DNA of 64,000 nucleotides from Streptomyces sp. NBC_00102 (lineage in GTDB: Bacteria; Actinomycetota; Actinomycetes; Streptomycetales; Streptomycetaceae): the NCBI RefSeq assembly GCF_026343115.1, contig NZ_JAPEMC010000001.1, positions 3,472,001 to 3,536,000 on the forward strand, read 5' to 3'. Both the position numbers and the translations under genes were made by a program. This document shows, piece by piece, positions 45,946 to 54,843 of the stretch (position 1 is the stretch's first letter; each line of letters opens with the position of its first letter). Under the pieces are notes generated by a model. The model was not told where the DNA came from, ran no database searches, and saw nothing but the letters and a program-made list of their open reading frames with translations.

Positions 45946-46854
45946 GTGTCCGTCTCCCGCCGTCCGCGCGTCTTCCCCGGCCCGTCCGTCGTCCTCGGTC
46001 CGTCCTTTTCCCTGGGAGGCCCGGGCGGCCCGTCCGGTTCGCCCGGCCCGCTCGGTCCGTCCGTTCCCGCCGTCCGTCGGCGCCTGTGGGCGCGCCTGCT
46101 CGCTGTTCCGGTCCTCGCGCTGTTCCTGATGCTCACCGGCTGCGGTGCCCCCGCCTCGTCCGGGGCCCCGCCGAAGGGCGTGGCCGGGGTCCGGTCGGAC
46201 GGCGAGGGCAGCCAGGGGGCCGTCGTCGCCCCGGCGCCGCCCGCCCCGCCCGCGCCGCCGCTGGAGATCCCGGGGCTGGGGCCCGCCACCCGGGCGGAGA
46301 TTCCCGTCGATGCCCGGCAGGCGTTCGTCGTCACCGGCCAGGGGGCGGACTCCAACGAGTCCACCGCCGTCCTCTACGTCCGGGACGCCCCGGACCGCAG
46401 CTGGACCCCGGTCTTCGAGCCCTGGGCCGCCCACAACGGCATGGAGGGGTGGACCGAGGAGCACTCCACCGGGGACCTCAGGTCTCCCGTCGGCGTCTTC
46501 GGCCTCACCGACGCGGGCGGCAAGCTCCCGGACCCCGGCACGCTGCTCCCGTACGACGAGGAGGACTACTTCGCGGTGGAGGGCGACGGATTCTTCGGCG
46601 AGCCGCTGGAAGGCTCCTTCGACTACGTCGTGGCCATCAACTACAACCGGGTCGAGGGCGTCAGCCCGATCGACCACGAGCGCCCGCTGGGCGAGGACCG
46701 GGGCGGCGGCATCTGGATCCACGTGGACCACGGCGGGCCGACCCAGGGCTGTGTCTCGGTCTCGGAGGACCGGATGAAGGAGCTGCTGCTCACGCTCGAC
46801 CCGGGGAAGAAGCCGGTCATCGTGATGGGCGACAAGGCGTCACTGGCCCGCTGA
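45946..46854 (+). CDS. L,D-transpeptidase family lipoprotein
   Basis: 302 residues from GTG 45946. An unusual 40-residue Pro/Gly/Ser-rich start precedes RRRLWARLLAVPVLALFLML and a lipobox ending in LTGC. A Pro/Ala linker leads to the YkuD-like domain; its active site appears as GIWIHVDHGGPTQGCVSVSE with catalytic His and Cys. It acts on peptidoglycan outside the membrane, making 3-3 crosslinks or attaching proteins. The ribosome binding site is locked in a hairpin. A double hairpin ends transcription. Confidence 0.78.
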   Translation: MSVSRRPRVFPGPSVVLGPSFSLGGPGGPSGSPGPLGPSVPAVRRRLWARLLAVPVLALFLMLTGCGAPASSGAPPKGVAGVRSDGEGSQGAVVAPAPPAPPAPPLEIPGLGPATRAEIPVDARQAFVVTGQGADSNESTAVLYVRDAPDRSWTPVFEPWAAHNGMEGWTEEHSTGDLRSPVGVFGLTDAGGKLPDPGTLLPYDEEDYFAVEGDGFFGEPLEGSFDYVVAINYNRVEGVSPIDHERPLGEDRGGGIWIHVDHGGPTQGCVSVSEDRMKELLLTLDPGKKPVIVMGDKASLAR

Positions 46855-46856
46855 CA

Positions 46857-46950
46857 CGTACCCGGGCCCCGGGCGGGCGTCCGCCTCCGGCGGGACCGGG
46901 GCCCGGGTACGCAGGAAGGGCGGGGCCACGGGGGTCCCGCCCTTCCTGCG
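46857..46950. terminator. Two consecutive hairpins between the L,D-transpeptidase and metG
   Basis: Stem 1: 16-bp arms 46857-46872 / 46896-46911. Stem 2: CGCAGGAAGGGCGGG (46910-46924) / its complement 46936-46950, loop 11 nt. They share two bases, so may compete. They serve the convergent genes on either side. Confidence 0.65.
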
Positions 46951-46970
46951 TGTCCGCTGTGCGTGCGATC

Positions 46971-47001
46971 GGGCCGTGCACGGGCCGTGCACGGGCCGTG
47001 C
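46971..47001. repeat. Short 11-bp tandem repeat
   Basis: GGGCCGTGCAC recurs nearly three times just beyond the double hairpin, before the metG stop. No function apparent. Confidence 0.6.
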
Positions 47002-47048
47002 GACGTGCCGCGCACGCCCGGCGCCCGGCTGTGCAATGCCGCGTGCGG

Positions 47049-48656
47049 CTACGCGGCCGGCTTCTCCTCCAGACGCGGGAAGAGCACCGCACCCTTGGTG
47101 ACCGTGGCGCCCGCGGGCAGCCGGCCCCAGGTGCCCGCGTCCTGGACGCGCTGGTCGGCCAGCGCCCCGAGCACGGGCTCGGCGCCGAGCGACTCCCACA
47201 GCTTCTGCGAGGTCTCCGGCATCACCGGGTTCAGCAGCACCGCGACACCACGCAGCGCCTCGGAGGCCGTGTACAGGATCGTCGCCAGCCGGGCCTGGCC
47301 CTCGGGCGAGGTGTCCTTGGCGACCTTCCACGGCTCCTGCTCCGTGATGTAGCCGTTGACCTGCTTCACGAAATCGAAGATCGACAGGATGCCGGCCTGG
47401 AAGTCCAGCTCCTCGCCGATCTTCAGGTCCGACGTGGCGACGGCCTTCGCGAGACCCTCCTGGACCGCCTGCTCGGCGTCACCGGCGGCGGTCGCCTCCG
47501 GGAGCGTGCCGCCGAAGTACTTGCCGATCATGGCGGCCACGCGGGAGGCGAGGTTGCCGTAGTCGTTGGCGAGCTCGGAGGTGTAGCGGGCCGAGAAGTC
47601 CTCCCACGAGAACGAGCCGTCGCTGCCGAAGGCGATGGCGCGCAGGAAGTACCAGCGGTACGCGTCCACGCCGAAGTGCGAGGTCAGGTCCTGCGGCTTG
47701 ATGCCGGTCAGGTTCGACTTCGACATCTTCTCGCCGCCGACCATCAGCCAGCCGTTGGCCGCGACCCGGCCCGGCAGCGGAAGGCCCTGGGCCATCAGCA
47801 TCGCGGGCCAGATCACCGCGTGGAAGCGGAGGATGTCCTTGCCGACCAGGTGCACGTTGGCCGGGAAGGTCGCGTCGAACTTCTCCTGGTTGGCGCCGTA
47901 GCCGACCGCCGTGGCGTAGTTGAGCAGGGCGTCGACCCACACGTAGATGACGTGCTTCTCGTCCCACGGCACCGGGACGCCCCAGTCGAAGGTCGAGCGG
48001 GAGATCGAGAGGTCCTGGAGGCCCTGCTTGACGAAGTTGACGACCTCGTTGCGGGCGGACTCCGGCTGGATGAAGCCGGGGTTGGCCTCGTAGAACTCCA
48101 GCAGCTTCGGGCCGTACTCGCTCAGCTTGAAGAAGTAGTTCTCCTCCTTGAGGATCTCCACCGGCTTCTTGTGGATCGGGCACAGCGGAGTGCCGTCCTC
48201 GGCCTGGATGAGGTCCCCGGGGAGCTTGTACTCCTCGCAGCCCACGCAGTACGGGCCTTCGTACCCGCCCTTGTAGATCTCGTCCTTGTCGTACAGGTCC
48301 TGGACGAACTCCTGCACCCGGTCGGTGTGGCGCTTCTCCGTGGTGCGGATGAAGTCGTCGTTCGCGATGTTGAGGTGCTCCCAGAGGGGCTTCCACGCCT
48401 CTTCGACGAGCTTGTCGCACCAGGCCTGCGGGGTGACGCCGTGCTGATCGGCCGTGCGCATGATCTTCTGACCGTGCTCGTCCGTGCCGGTGAGGTACCA
48501 CACCTTCTCGCCGCGCTGGCGGTGCCAGCGCGTGAGCACGTCGCCTGCGACGGTCGTGTAGGCGTGGCCCAGGTGAGGAGCGTCGTTGACGTAGTAAATG
48601 GGGGTGGAGACGTAGAACGACGTCTCTCCCTGCTTCTCGGATCCAGTGGCCGCCAT
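47049..48656 (-). CDS. metG: Methionyl-tRNA synthetase
   Basis: 535 residues from ATG 48656, with AGGA 8 nt upstream (a TTG two codons earlier is less likely). Class I signature HLGH in YYVNDAPHLGHAYTT and KMSKS in GGEKMSKSNLTG. Zinc-knuckle cysteines are present in GPYCVGCEEYK with CPIHKK (only partial relative to the four-Cys form). It charges tRNA-Met. No C-terminal tRNA-binding extension, so shorter than the E. coli enzyme. It is encoded toward the L,D-transpeptidase. Confidence 0.95.
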   Translation of the reverse strand: MAATGSEKQGETSFYVSTPIYYVNDAPHLGHAYTTVAGDVLTRWHRQRGEKVWYLTGTDEHGQKIMRTADQHGVTPQAWCDKLVEEAWKPLWEHLNIANDDFIRTTEKRHTDRVQEFVQDLYDKDEIYKGGYEGPYCVGCEEYKLPGDLIQAEDGTPLCPIHKKPVEILKEENYFFKLSEYGPKLLEFYEANPGFIQPESARNEVVNFVKQGLQDLSISRSTFDWGVPVPWDEKHVIYVWVDALLNYATAVGYGANQEKFDATFPANVHLVGKDILRFHAVIWPAMLMAQGLPLPGRVAANGWLMVGGEKMSKSNLTGIKPQDLTSHFGVDAYRWYFLRAIAFGSDGSFSWEDFSARYTSELANDYGNLASRVAAMIGKYFGGTLPEATAAGDAEQAVQEGLAKAVATSDLKIGEELDFQAGILSIFDFVKQVNGYITEQEPWKVAKDTSPEGQARLATILYTASEALRGVAVLLNPVMPETSQKLWESLGAEPVLGALADQRVQDAGTWGRLPAGATVTKGAVLFPRLEEKPAA

Positions 48657-48788
48657 GGTCAAAATCCTAACGGTCCGCAGGAGGTTCCCCCGACTCCCGG
48701 TGCCTCTCCCGCCGTGGAGGGAACCGGTGGAGCGAACCGGCGTGCGCGCCGGGGACGGGTGGGGCGGCGGGTTCGTCCCGGGACGCGG

Positions 48789-48818
48789 ACGGCGGGCCCG
48801 GTCGACCGGGCCCGCCGT
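48789..48818 (-). terminator. Terminator of the vWA protein gene
   Basis: A perfect 30-bp palindrome centred on GTCGAC lies 58 bp downstream of the vWA stop and 133 bp upstream of metG. Confidence 0.65.
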
Positions 48819-48876
48819 GACATGCGGTGGAGCGGTGGTTCAGCCGCGGCGGGACGCTGTTGGCCCCGTTACGGAG

Positions 48877-50532
48877 TCAGCCGGCGGAGCCGCCGGACCG
48901 GGCCGTGATCCAGGCGGGGAGACCGGCGAGGATCTCCCGGTAGAACGTCGCGTCCGGGATCGTGGCGGGCGCCGGGCCCGCGTGGAAGAACCCGGCGTGC
49001 TCGGCGTCCAGCTTCCGCAGGAAGTCGAAGCCCTTGGCGTCGTGGTCGCCGAAGGCGACGAACTGGAAGAAGAGCGGCAGCCGGGCGGCCTCGGTCAGCG
49101 CCTGCTTGGCCGCGACCTTGGCGTCCGGCGGACCGTCCGTCTGGAAGACGACCAGCGCGGGGCCGGTTGCGCCGGACTTCTCGTAGTGGGAGACGACCTC
49201 TTCGACGGCCCGGTGGTAGTTCGTCCGCCCCAGGCGTCCCAGACCGGCGTTCACCTCGTCGATGCGGCCCTCGTGATCTTCGAGGCCGACCGCCGTGGTG
49301 CCGTCGATGTCGGTGGAGAAGAAGACCACGTCGACCGAGGCGTCCTCCGACAGGTGCGCGGCGAGGGCCAGCGTGCGGTCGCCCAGGTGCTGGGCGCTGC
49401 CGTCCTTGTAGAACGGCCGCATGGAGCCCGAGCGGTCGAGCACCAGGTAGACGGAGGCCCGCAGCCCGGTCAGGCCCCCGGCCTTGAGCGCGGCCTGCGC
49501 CGACTTGTACGGGGCGACCAGCCCGGGGGCACGCGACTTCACCCGGGCGAGCGAGGTGGCGGGCTTTCCGGCGGTGGGCGTACCGGTGACTGCCGCCGGG
49601 GCGGTGTCCTCGGCTGCGGGTGCTGCGGGTGCTGCGGGTGCTGTGGGTGCTGCCTCGGCTGCGGGTGCTGCGGCGGGCGGCTCCGGGGTGGCCGGGGCCT
49701 CCGGTGCGGTGGGCTCGGCCGTGGGCTCCGGGGTGGCCGCGGGTTCCGGGGCGGCTGCCGGTTCCGAAGCGGCCGGGGCCGCAGCCTCGGGCTCGCTCTC
49801 GATGATGATCGCGTCGAGGGCTGCCTCGGTGGCCTTCTCCGCTGCCTCGGGCTGTGCTGCCTCGGGCTGTGCTGCCTCGGGCTGTGCTGCCTCGGGCTGT
49901 GCTGCCTCGGGCTGTGCGGCCTCGGGCTGTGTGGCCTCGGGCTCGGCCGGGGCTGCCTCGGCTTCGGGCTCGGGCTCCGGGTCCATGTCGATGGTGATGG
50001 CGGCGGCGAGTGCCTCGGGCTCGATCAGCGCAGGCGCCGCTGCCGCTGCCGCTGCCGCTGCCGCTGCCTCTTCCGGCTCGGCAACGGGCTCCGATTCGGC
50101 GACCGGCTCCGCGGTCGGGCCGGTGACCGGCTCGGGCTCGGTGGCGGGTGCCGGCACCGGGGCGGGCTTCGCTTCGGACGCGGGCTTGGGGCCCGTGTTC
50201 TGGGCCGGCACCGTCGGCGTCGGGGTGGACGGCTGGTCGAACGCGGCGGCCACCAGATCGGCCGCGTGCCCCTTGGCCGGCCGGCCTTCCGCGTCCGTGC
50301 CTGCGGACCCACCCGTGCCCGCGTCCGAGGACGAGCGCGCGGCGGAGGAGAGGGGGGAGGCGGCGGGCGCGGGAACGGTCACCTTGGGTTCGGCAGCGGG
50401 AGCGCCGCCCGGGACCGCTTCCGATTCCGGCTCCGTCGATCGGGTGCGCTCACCCTGGGGAGGAACGGTGGCCGTGGTCGGCTCGTCCTGCTCCCGGCCG
50501 AACACCTTGCGCAGCAAGCTCCGAATGCCCAT
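48877..50532 (-). CDS. vWA domain protein (TerF-like) with long Pro/Ala/Glu-rich linker
   Basis: 551 residues from ATG 50532 (AAAGG 8 nt upstream). [18 protein letters not shown] is typical of the Streptomyces TerF-like group. Residues about 20-330 are low-complexity, including seven near-identical QPEAA units and a run of alanines. The C-terminal vWA domain (about 350-551) has the MIDAS motif DRSGSM, then TDGPPDA. Similar proteins link to tellurium-resistance/TerD systems in metal-dependent signalling or stress. No ter genes are adjacent. Single transcription unit. Confidence 0.82.
   Translation of the reverse strand: MGIRSLLRKVFGREQDEPTTATVPPQGERTRSTEPESEAVPGGAPAAEPKVTVPAPAASPLSSAARSSSDAGTGGSAGTDAEGRPAKGHAADLVAAAFDQPSTPTPTVPAQNTGPKPASEAKPAPVPAPATEPEPVTGPTAEPVAESEPVAEPEEAAAAAAAAAAAPALIEPEALAAAITIDMDPEPEPEAEAAPAEPEATQPEAAQPEAAQPEAAQPEAAQPEAAQPEAAEKATEAALDAIIIESEPEAAAPAASEPAAAPEPAATPEPTAEPTAPEAPATPEPPAAAPAAEAAPTAPAAPAAPAAEDTAPAAVTGTPTAGKPATSLARVKSRAPGLVAPYKSAQAALKAGGLTGLRASVYLVLDRSGSMRPFYKDGSAQHLGDRTLALAAHLSEDASVDVVFFSTDIDGTTAVGLEDHEGRIDEVNAGLGRLGRTNYHRAVEEVVSHYEKSGATGPALVVFQTDGPPDAKVAAKQALTEAARLPLFFQFVAFGDHDAKGFDFLRKLDAEHAGFFHAGPAPATIPDATFYREILAGLPAWITARSGGSAG
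49841..49945 (-). repeat. 15-bp tandem repeat coding QPEAA units
   Basis: Seven near-identical 15-bp units in the linker of the vWA protein gene, five exact. Likely variable in copy number among strains. Confidence 0.85.
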
Positions 50533-50861
50533 GGGCGAGGCCTTTCGCGTGAGTTGGGTGCGGGATATGTCCGACCCGTGGAAAATCATCCCTGGCCAGG
50601 ACGGATACGTAAGGTTAGCGGCCGGATCAGGCCGTTCGGCTGTCCGGCCCGCACGCGGGTGAACCGACGCGCAACCGTTTCCTAGTGAGAACCCAAGAGT
50701 TCGGCGGTCAGGCGGACTTCGCCATAGGTTCACGGACTTCTTCCTCAACACCCGGACGGACGTACCTCGTCACGGTGCGCGCACGTCGGTCGCTGCCGCG
50801 AGCTCGGCGGTCCGTCTCCGCGGAGGTCTCCGCGCGACCCGCTCCCCGTTACAGTCGGAGC
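50533..50861. other. Divergent promoter gap
   Basis: 329 bp between the vWA gene and the S4 gene, without a credible frame. A TACAGT at 50849-50854 lies 7 nt before the S4 start and is a leaderless -10 candidate. No other clear signal. Confidence 0.5.
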
Positions 50862-51275
50862 ATGGTTTCGGTTTCCGGTGAGGCTCCACAGACGGCAGGC
50901 AGCGTCCGGGTCGATGTGTGGATCTGGTCGGTCCGGTTGACGAAGACCCGGGCGCAGGCGGCTGCCGCCTGCCGTGCCGGGCACGTCAAGGTCGCGGGGG
51001 AGCGCGCGAAGCCCGCGCAGTCCGTGCGGGTCGGCGACGAGGTGCGGCTGCGGCACGAGGGCCGGGACCGGATCGTCACCGTGACGAAGATCGTGAAGAA
51101 GCGCGTCGGCGCACCCGTGGCGGTGGAGTGCTTCGTCGACGACAGTCCGCCCCCGCCGCCGCGCGAACTGGCCCTCCAGGTTCCGGTCCGCGACCGCGGC
51201 ACCGGCCGCCCCACCAAGCGCGACCGGCGCGAGATGGACCGGCTCCAGGGTGGCAGGGACGCCGGCCCGCGCTGA
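50862..51275 (+). CDS. RNA-binding S4 domain protein (Hsp15-like)
   Basis: 137 residues from ATG 50862. The start seems leaderless: a TACAGT is 7 nt upstream and the nearby GGAG is only one base from the ATG. S4 fold at residues 15-75: VRVDVWIWSVRLTKTRAQA, AGHVKVAGE, PAQSVRVGDEV. A short C-terminus rich in Arg, Pro and Lys follows. Related to the heat-shock ribosome-rescue protein Hsp15, which binds free 50S subunits; here the role is inferred only from fold. Confidence 0.85.
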   Translation: MVSVSGEAPQTAGSVRVDVWIWSVRLTKTRAQAAAACRAGHVKVAGERAKPAQSVRVGDEVRLRHEGRDRIVTVTKIVKKRVGAPVAVECFVDDSPPPPPRELALQVPVRDRGTGRPTKRDRREMDRLQGGRDAGPR

Positions 51276-51345
51276 ACTCGACCGCTTCCGGCAGCGAGTT
51301 GGAGCAGCCGGAACCGTGCATGGCGTGACGGCTGCTCACTCTCCG

Positions 51346-51361
51346 TGTTTCACGTGAAACA
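51346..51361. promoter_or_regulatory. parS: parS site (ParB-binding)
   Basis: TGTTTCACGTGAAACA: an exact 14-bp parS core (51347-51360) with the extra T/A flank seen in the broad bacterial consensus. It lies in the 90-bp gap between the convergent S4 and FUSC genes, 3 bp after the FUSC stop, so does not interrupt coding. About 5.6 kb from the first site. Confidence 0.93.
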
Positions 51362-51364
51362 TAG

Positions 51365-53320
51365 TCATGGCTGCGGTGAGGCGATGGCCCGGGCGGCCGC
51401 GACCTCCTGGCAGAGCGGGCCGAGCACGCTCTCCTCGACGCCGGAGAGATCGGCCCGTACCCCCACCAGGGTCTCGCTGGAACGGATTCCGGCGGCCAGC
51501 TCCCGCAACTGGCCCTCGATCATGATCGCTTCGCCGGGTTCGGGCGGCGGGGCTCCGTGGTTCAGGCGTACCCGGGCCGCTGTCGCGGCGTCGACGATCC
51601 GCTCGACCGCGACGACCAGCGGCCACCAGGCAGCCGCCCGCGTGCCCACGGGCGGTGGTTCGGTGAGGGCGCGCTGGAACTCGGAACGCACCGCCGACAG
51701 GTCGCGGTAGAGCCGCCGCCTGGCGCGGACGCGCTCGGCCCGGTCGTGCTCGCTCGTGAGGTCGAAGGCGTAGGCGACGTAGTCGGCGGTGTCCTCCACC
51801 GCGTCCGCGAGCCGGTCGCCGACGCGCGTGTGCCAGCTCTCCGGCCAGAGCAGATAACCGGCCACCAGCACGATCGCGCAGCCGAGCAGGCTGTCGAGGA
51901 AGCGCGGGCGGACGAGATCGAGGCCCTGGTGGTTGAGGAGGTCGGAGAGGAGCAGGATCGGCGGTGTGACGGCCGCGGTCTGGAACGCGTACCCCTTCGC
52001 CGTCAGCGCCGGGATCAGCGCGGCGAGCACCACCATCGCCGGGACGAACCACCAGCCGGCCTCCACCTCGGCCAGCACGGGCGCGGCGACGACCAGCCCG
52101 GCGGTGGTGCCCACGGCCCGCAGTACGGCGCGGGAGAACACCGAACCGTAGTCCGGCTTGAGGACGAAGGTGACGGTGAGCGCGACCCAGTAGGAGCGTT
52201 CCACCGGGACGAGCGAGGTGAGCGCCTGGGCCAGCCCGATGCAGAGGGCGAGGCGCAGCCCGTAGCGCCAGGAGGCCTCCGAGAGCAGGACGGCCCGGAG
52301 CGAGCGGCGCACCCGGACGCGCAGGGCGGCGGGCCGGCCGAGCCGGTCGTCCACGTTGTACGGGTCGGGGTCGGCCCGGTGTACGACGGTGGCGGTGTGG
52401 CGCAGCGCGCTGTCCACGGCGTGGGTGGCGGGCGAATCGGGCGGGGGAAGTTCGGGTTCGGGGCCTCCGGTGCGGCTCTGCTCGATGTCGTCGGCGAGCG
52501 CGCGTACGGCTGCCGGGACGGCGTCGGGCAGGGTGCGCCCCTCCCCGTGCGCGGCGGGTGCGGCTTCGACGAGCGGGATCACGACGTTGAGCTGGGAGAG
52601 GGTGCGCACCATGGCGGGGCTGCGGCCGTGGTAGCGGGCCCGGCGGGCGAGGATCAGGTCGTAGGTGGTGTTGAGGCTCTCGGTGACGTCCTGGCGGTGG
52701 AGTTCGTACGCGGAGGTTCCGGCCGCCTGCAGCAGGGCGGCGACCGCCCGGTAGGTGCGGGTGACCGCGGTGCGTTCGGGGAGTCTGCGGCGGAACGGCC
52801 AGGAGAGCAGGGCGAGTGCCAGCACCACCAGCCCGCCGAGCGCGAGCAGCAGGGGGGCGACCCACCAGGGGTCGGGCATCGGGAGACCGGCGCCGATCAC
52901 GGAGTTGAGCAGGAGCAGCAGGCCGGAGACGGATGCCACGGCGCCGATCGTGGACATCATCCCGGAGACCAGGGCGAGGGCGGTCAGGACCGCCACGGCG
53001 GCCCAGCCGGTTCCGTACACGAGTGAGCCGAGGGTGACGCCGAGGGCGCCGAAGAGCTGGGGGACGGCGATGTTGAAGATGCGCATCCGGTAGGCGTCGG
53101 CGGTGTCGCCGATGACACCGGAGAGCGCCCCCATGGAGACGAGGGCGCCGTAGGAGGGCCGGTCGACGGCGAAGCCGATGGCGAGGGGCGCGGCCATGGC
53201 GACGGAGGCGCGCAGTACGGCCGCCCAGGGGATCGGAGTGGGCTGCGGGCGGAGTCCGTTCAGCAGCCAGGGCGGCGGCGTCACGCGTCGCTTCTTGGTG
53301 CCGGCGTCGGCCGTGGCCAC
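51365..53320 (-). CDS. FUSC family membrane protein (aromatic acid exporter-like)
   Basis: 651 residues from GTG 53320 with GAGGAG 8 nt upstream. Two blocks of about six membrane segments (residues 30-165 and 350-510) frame cytoplasmic domains, matching the FUSC/AaeB fold; SYWVALTVTFVLKPDYGSVFSRA is the family's most conserved stretch. It is in the inner membrane and is likely an efflux component for organic acids. Its stop abuts the parS site. DUF2630 and a dehydrogenase lie upstream on the same strand. Confidence 0.87.
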   Translation of the reverse strand: MATADAGTKKRRVTPPPWLLNGLRPQPTPIPWAAVLRASVAMAAPLAIGFAVDRPSYGALVSMGALSGVIGDTADAYRMRIFNIAVPQLFGALGVTLGSLVYGTGWAAVAVLTALALVSGMMSTIGAVASVSGLLLLLNSVIGAGLPMPDPWWVAPLLLALGGLVVLALALLSWPFRRRLPERTAVTRTYRAVAALLQAAGTSAYELHRQDVTESLNTTYDLILARRARYHGRSPAMVRTLSQLNVVIPLVEAAPAAHGEGRTLPDAVPAAVRALADDIEQSRTGGPEPELPPPDSPATHAVDSALRHTATVVHRADPDPYNVDDRLGRPAALRVRVRRSLRAVLLSEASWRYGLRLALCIGLAQALTSLVPVERSYWVALTVTFVLKPDYGSVFSRAVLRAVGTTAGLVVAAPVLAEVEAGWWFVPAMVVLAALIPALTAKGYAFQTAAVTPPILLLSDLLNHQGLDLVRPRFLDSLLGCAIVLVAGYLLWPESWHTRVGDRLADAVEDTADYVAYAFDLTSEHDRAERVRARRRLYRDLSAVRSEFQRALTEPPPVGTRAAAWWPLVVAVERIVDAATAARVRLNHGAPPPEPGEAIMIEGQLRELAAGIRSSETLVGVRADLSGVEESVLGPLCQEVAAARAIASPQP

Positions 53321-53441
53321 TGCTCACTCTCCTCGCGGGCTGCCCGGAGCACGGGCGGCGTCTGACCGAACCGGTCCCGACCGGTCGGGGCCGGTTCGGT
53401 CGGGGCCGGTTCGGACCGGGTGGTGGGGGCTGCCGCGGGGC

Positions 53442-53687
53442 TCAGCTTTGGTATCCCTCCACCTCGTCGGGCGGGCGTACCCGGGCCTTCGAGGGGTCCT
53501 CGCCGTACTCGCTCAGCGCGCGGCGCTGCCGCAACAGGTCCCAGCACTGATCGAGCTGAACTTCCACGGTACGCAACCGGATCCTCTCCTCCGCGGACAG
53601 GCCGAGGGTGGCGGTGGACCGGTCGCGCAGGGTGCGCTCCTCGGCGACGAGTTCGTCGATGTTCGCGAGGATGTCGTTGTCGGGCAC
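53442..53687 (-). CDS. DUF2630 protein
   Basis: 81 residues from GTG 53687. The pattern ILANIDELVAEERTLRDR and LSAEERIRLRTVEVQLDQCWDLLRQRRA is the DUF2630 family: a helical hairpin, widespread in Actinobacteria. 28 bp separates it from the upstream dehydrogenase gene, so cotranscription is likely. Function unknown. Confidence 0.85.
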   Translation of the reverse strand: MPDNDILANIDELVAEERTLRDRSTATLGLSAEERIRLRTVEVQLDQCWDLLRQRRALSEYGEDPSKARVRPPDEVEGYQS

Positions 53688-53715
53688 GGGGGTTCCTTAC
53701 GTCGGTGGCGGGGGA

Positions 53716-54738
53716 TCACCCGGTGTGGTGTCCGGCGCCGGGCCGGAGGACGAAGACCGTCTTGCCCCGGGCGCCGCCCGCGCGGTTCTGCGCGAGCGCC
53801 TCGGGGGCCTTCTCCAGGGGCAGTTCGAAGTCGATCGGGACGACGAACGCCCCGCTGGTCACCGCCGCCGCGAGGGCGTCGAGCAGTAGGGCGGACGGGG
53901 CGAGCCGGAAGTCGACGGGGGGCGGGCCGGTGTGGAGCGCGCGGTTCCCGGCCTTCGCGCCCGCGCCCCGGGTGGTGAGCGCGACGCCGCCGTCCCGGAC
54001 GAGAGCGGTGTGCGCGGCGAAGGCCTCCGGGGCCTCGGAGACGAGGTCGGCGAGGGCGTCCACGCCGTGCGGGTGCGACTCCCGCACGGCGGCGGGGAGC
54101 GATTCCGGTCCGGCGGAGACGTCCAGGGTGCGCGCGGCCCCGAGGATGGACATCCTGCGGCGTTCGTCGCCGCGCACCGCCGCGAGGACGCGTACGCCCC
54201 GGGCGGAGGCGAGCTGGGTGAGGTAGCTGCCGATGCCGCCCGCCGCTCCGACGATCAGCAGACAGTCGCCTTCGCCGGCGCCGAGGGCGGCCAGGATCTG
54301 GCAGGCGGCCGTACCGGCGGTCGGCAGCGCGGCGGCGACCTTGAGCGACAGCCCGCTCGGGACCAGGGCGATCGGCGAGTCCTGGTGGACCGAGACGTAT
54401 TCGGCGTACGCGCCCCCGCCGGGCGACGGGTGGGCGACCCGGCCGAACACCGGGTCGCCCACCCGGAAGCGGCTGGGGCCGCGGCCGACCATGTCCACCC
54501 GGCCGGCGAAGTCCACCCCGACGACGTGCGGGAAGCCCTGGACGTGGGGGAAGCCCTGGACGTGCGGGAAGCCCTGGGGGGACAGGCCGGCCGCCGGGTC
54601 GTCGGCGCGCTGCCAGTCGTACGGGTTGAGGGCCGCGTACTCGATCCGTACCCGTACCTCGCCCATTTCCGGATCGGGCTTGGGGAGCTCGACGAGCATG
54701 GGCTCCCCGAGGGGCGCGGTGACGGCGACGGCACGCAT
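53716..54738 (-). CDS. Zinc-binding-type alcohol dehydrogenase / quinone oxidoreductase
   Basis: 340 residues from ATG 54738. N-terminal GroES-like domain (GEVRVRIEYAALNPYDWQRA), then Rossmann domain with LLIVGAAGGIGSYLTQLASARG. It lacks the structural zinc cysteines, so belongs to the NADPH:quinone reductase branch (MDR). In the N-terminal half QGFPHV occurs three times in tandem where relatives have it once before VGVDFAG; the copies come from 18-bp repeats. Substrate unknown. Followed closely by DUF2630. Confidence 0.85.
   Translation of the reverse strand: MRAVAVTAPLGEPMLVELPKPDPEMGEVRVRIEYAALNPYDWQRADDPAAGLSPQGFPHVQGFPHVQGFPHVVGVDFAGRVDMVGRGPSRFRVGDPVFGRVAHPSPGGGAYAEYVSVHQDSPIALVPSGLSLKVAAALPTAGTAACQILAALGAGEGDCLLIVGAAGGIGSYLTQLASARGVRVLAAVRGDERRRMSILGAARTLDVSAGPESLPAAVRESHPHGVDALADLVSEAPEAFAAHTALVRDGGVALTTRGAGAKAGNRALHTGPPPVDFRLAPSALLLDALAAAVTSGAFVVPIDFELPLEKAPEALAQNRAGGARGKTVFVLRPGAGHHTG
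54523..54576 (-). repeat. 18-bp triplication inside the dehydrogenase gene
   Basis: Three in-frame copies of an 18-bp unit coding QGFPHV (one base different in the middle copy). It inserts 12 extra residues into a conserved loop. Confidence 0.85.
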
Positions 54739-54843
54739 ACGGACCTCCCAGTCACCCCCGGCGTTCAGGTTCCCACTCTCGCCCGGCCCGTTGGGTGCCG
54801 CACGTCGGCGCCGGACACCACCCGTTCCCGGGGCGCCCGGGAG

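Noticed and set aside
45831..48908. A 1025-residue plus-strand frame across the L,D-transpeptidase and metG
   Set aside because: It runs out of frame through one real gene and antisense to another, and through two terminators.
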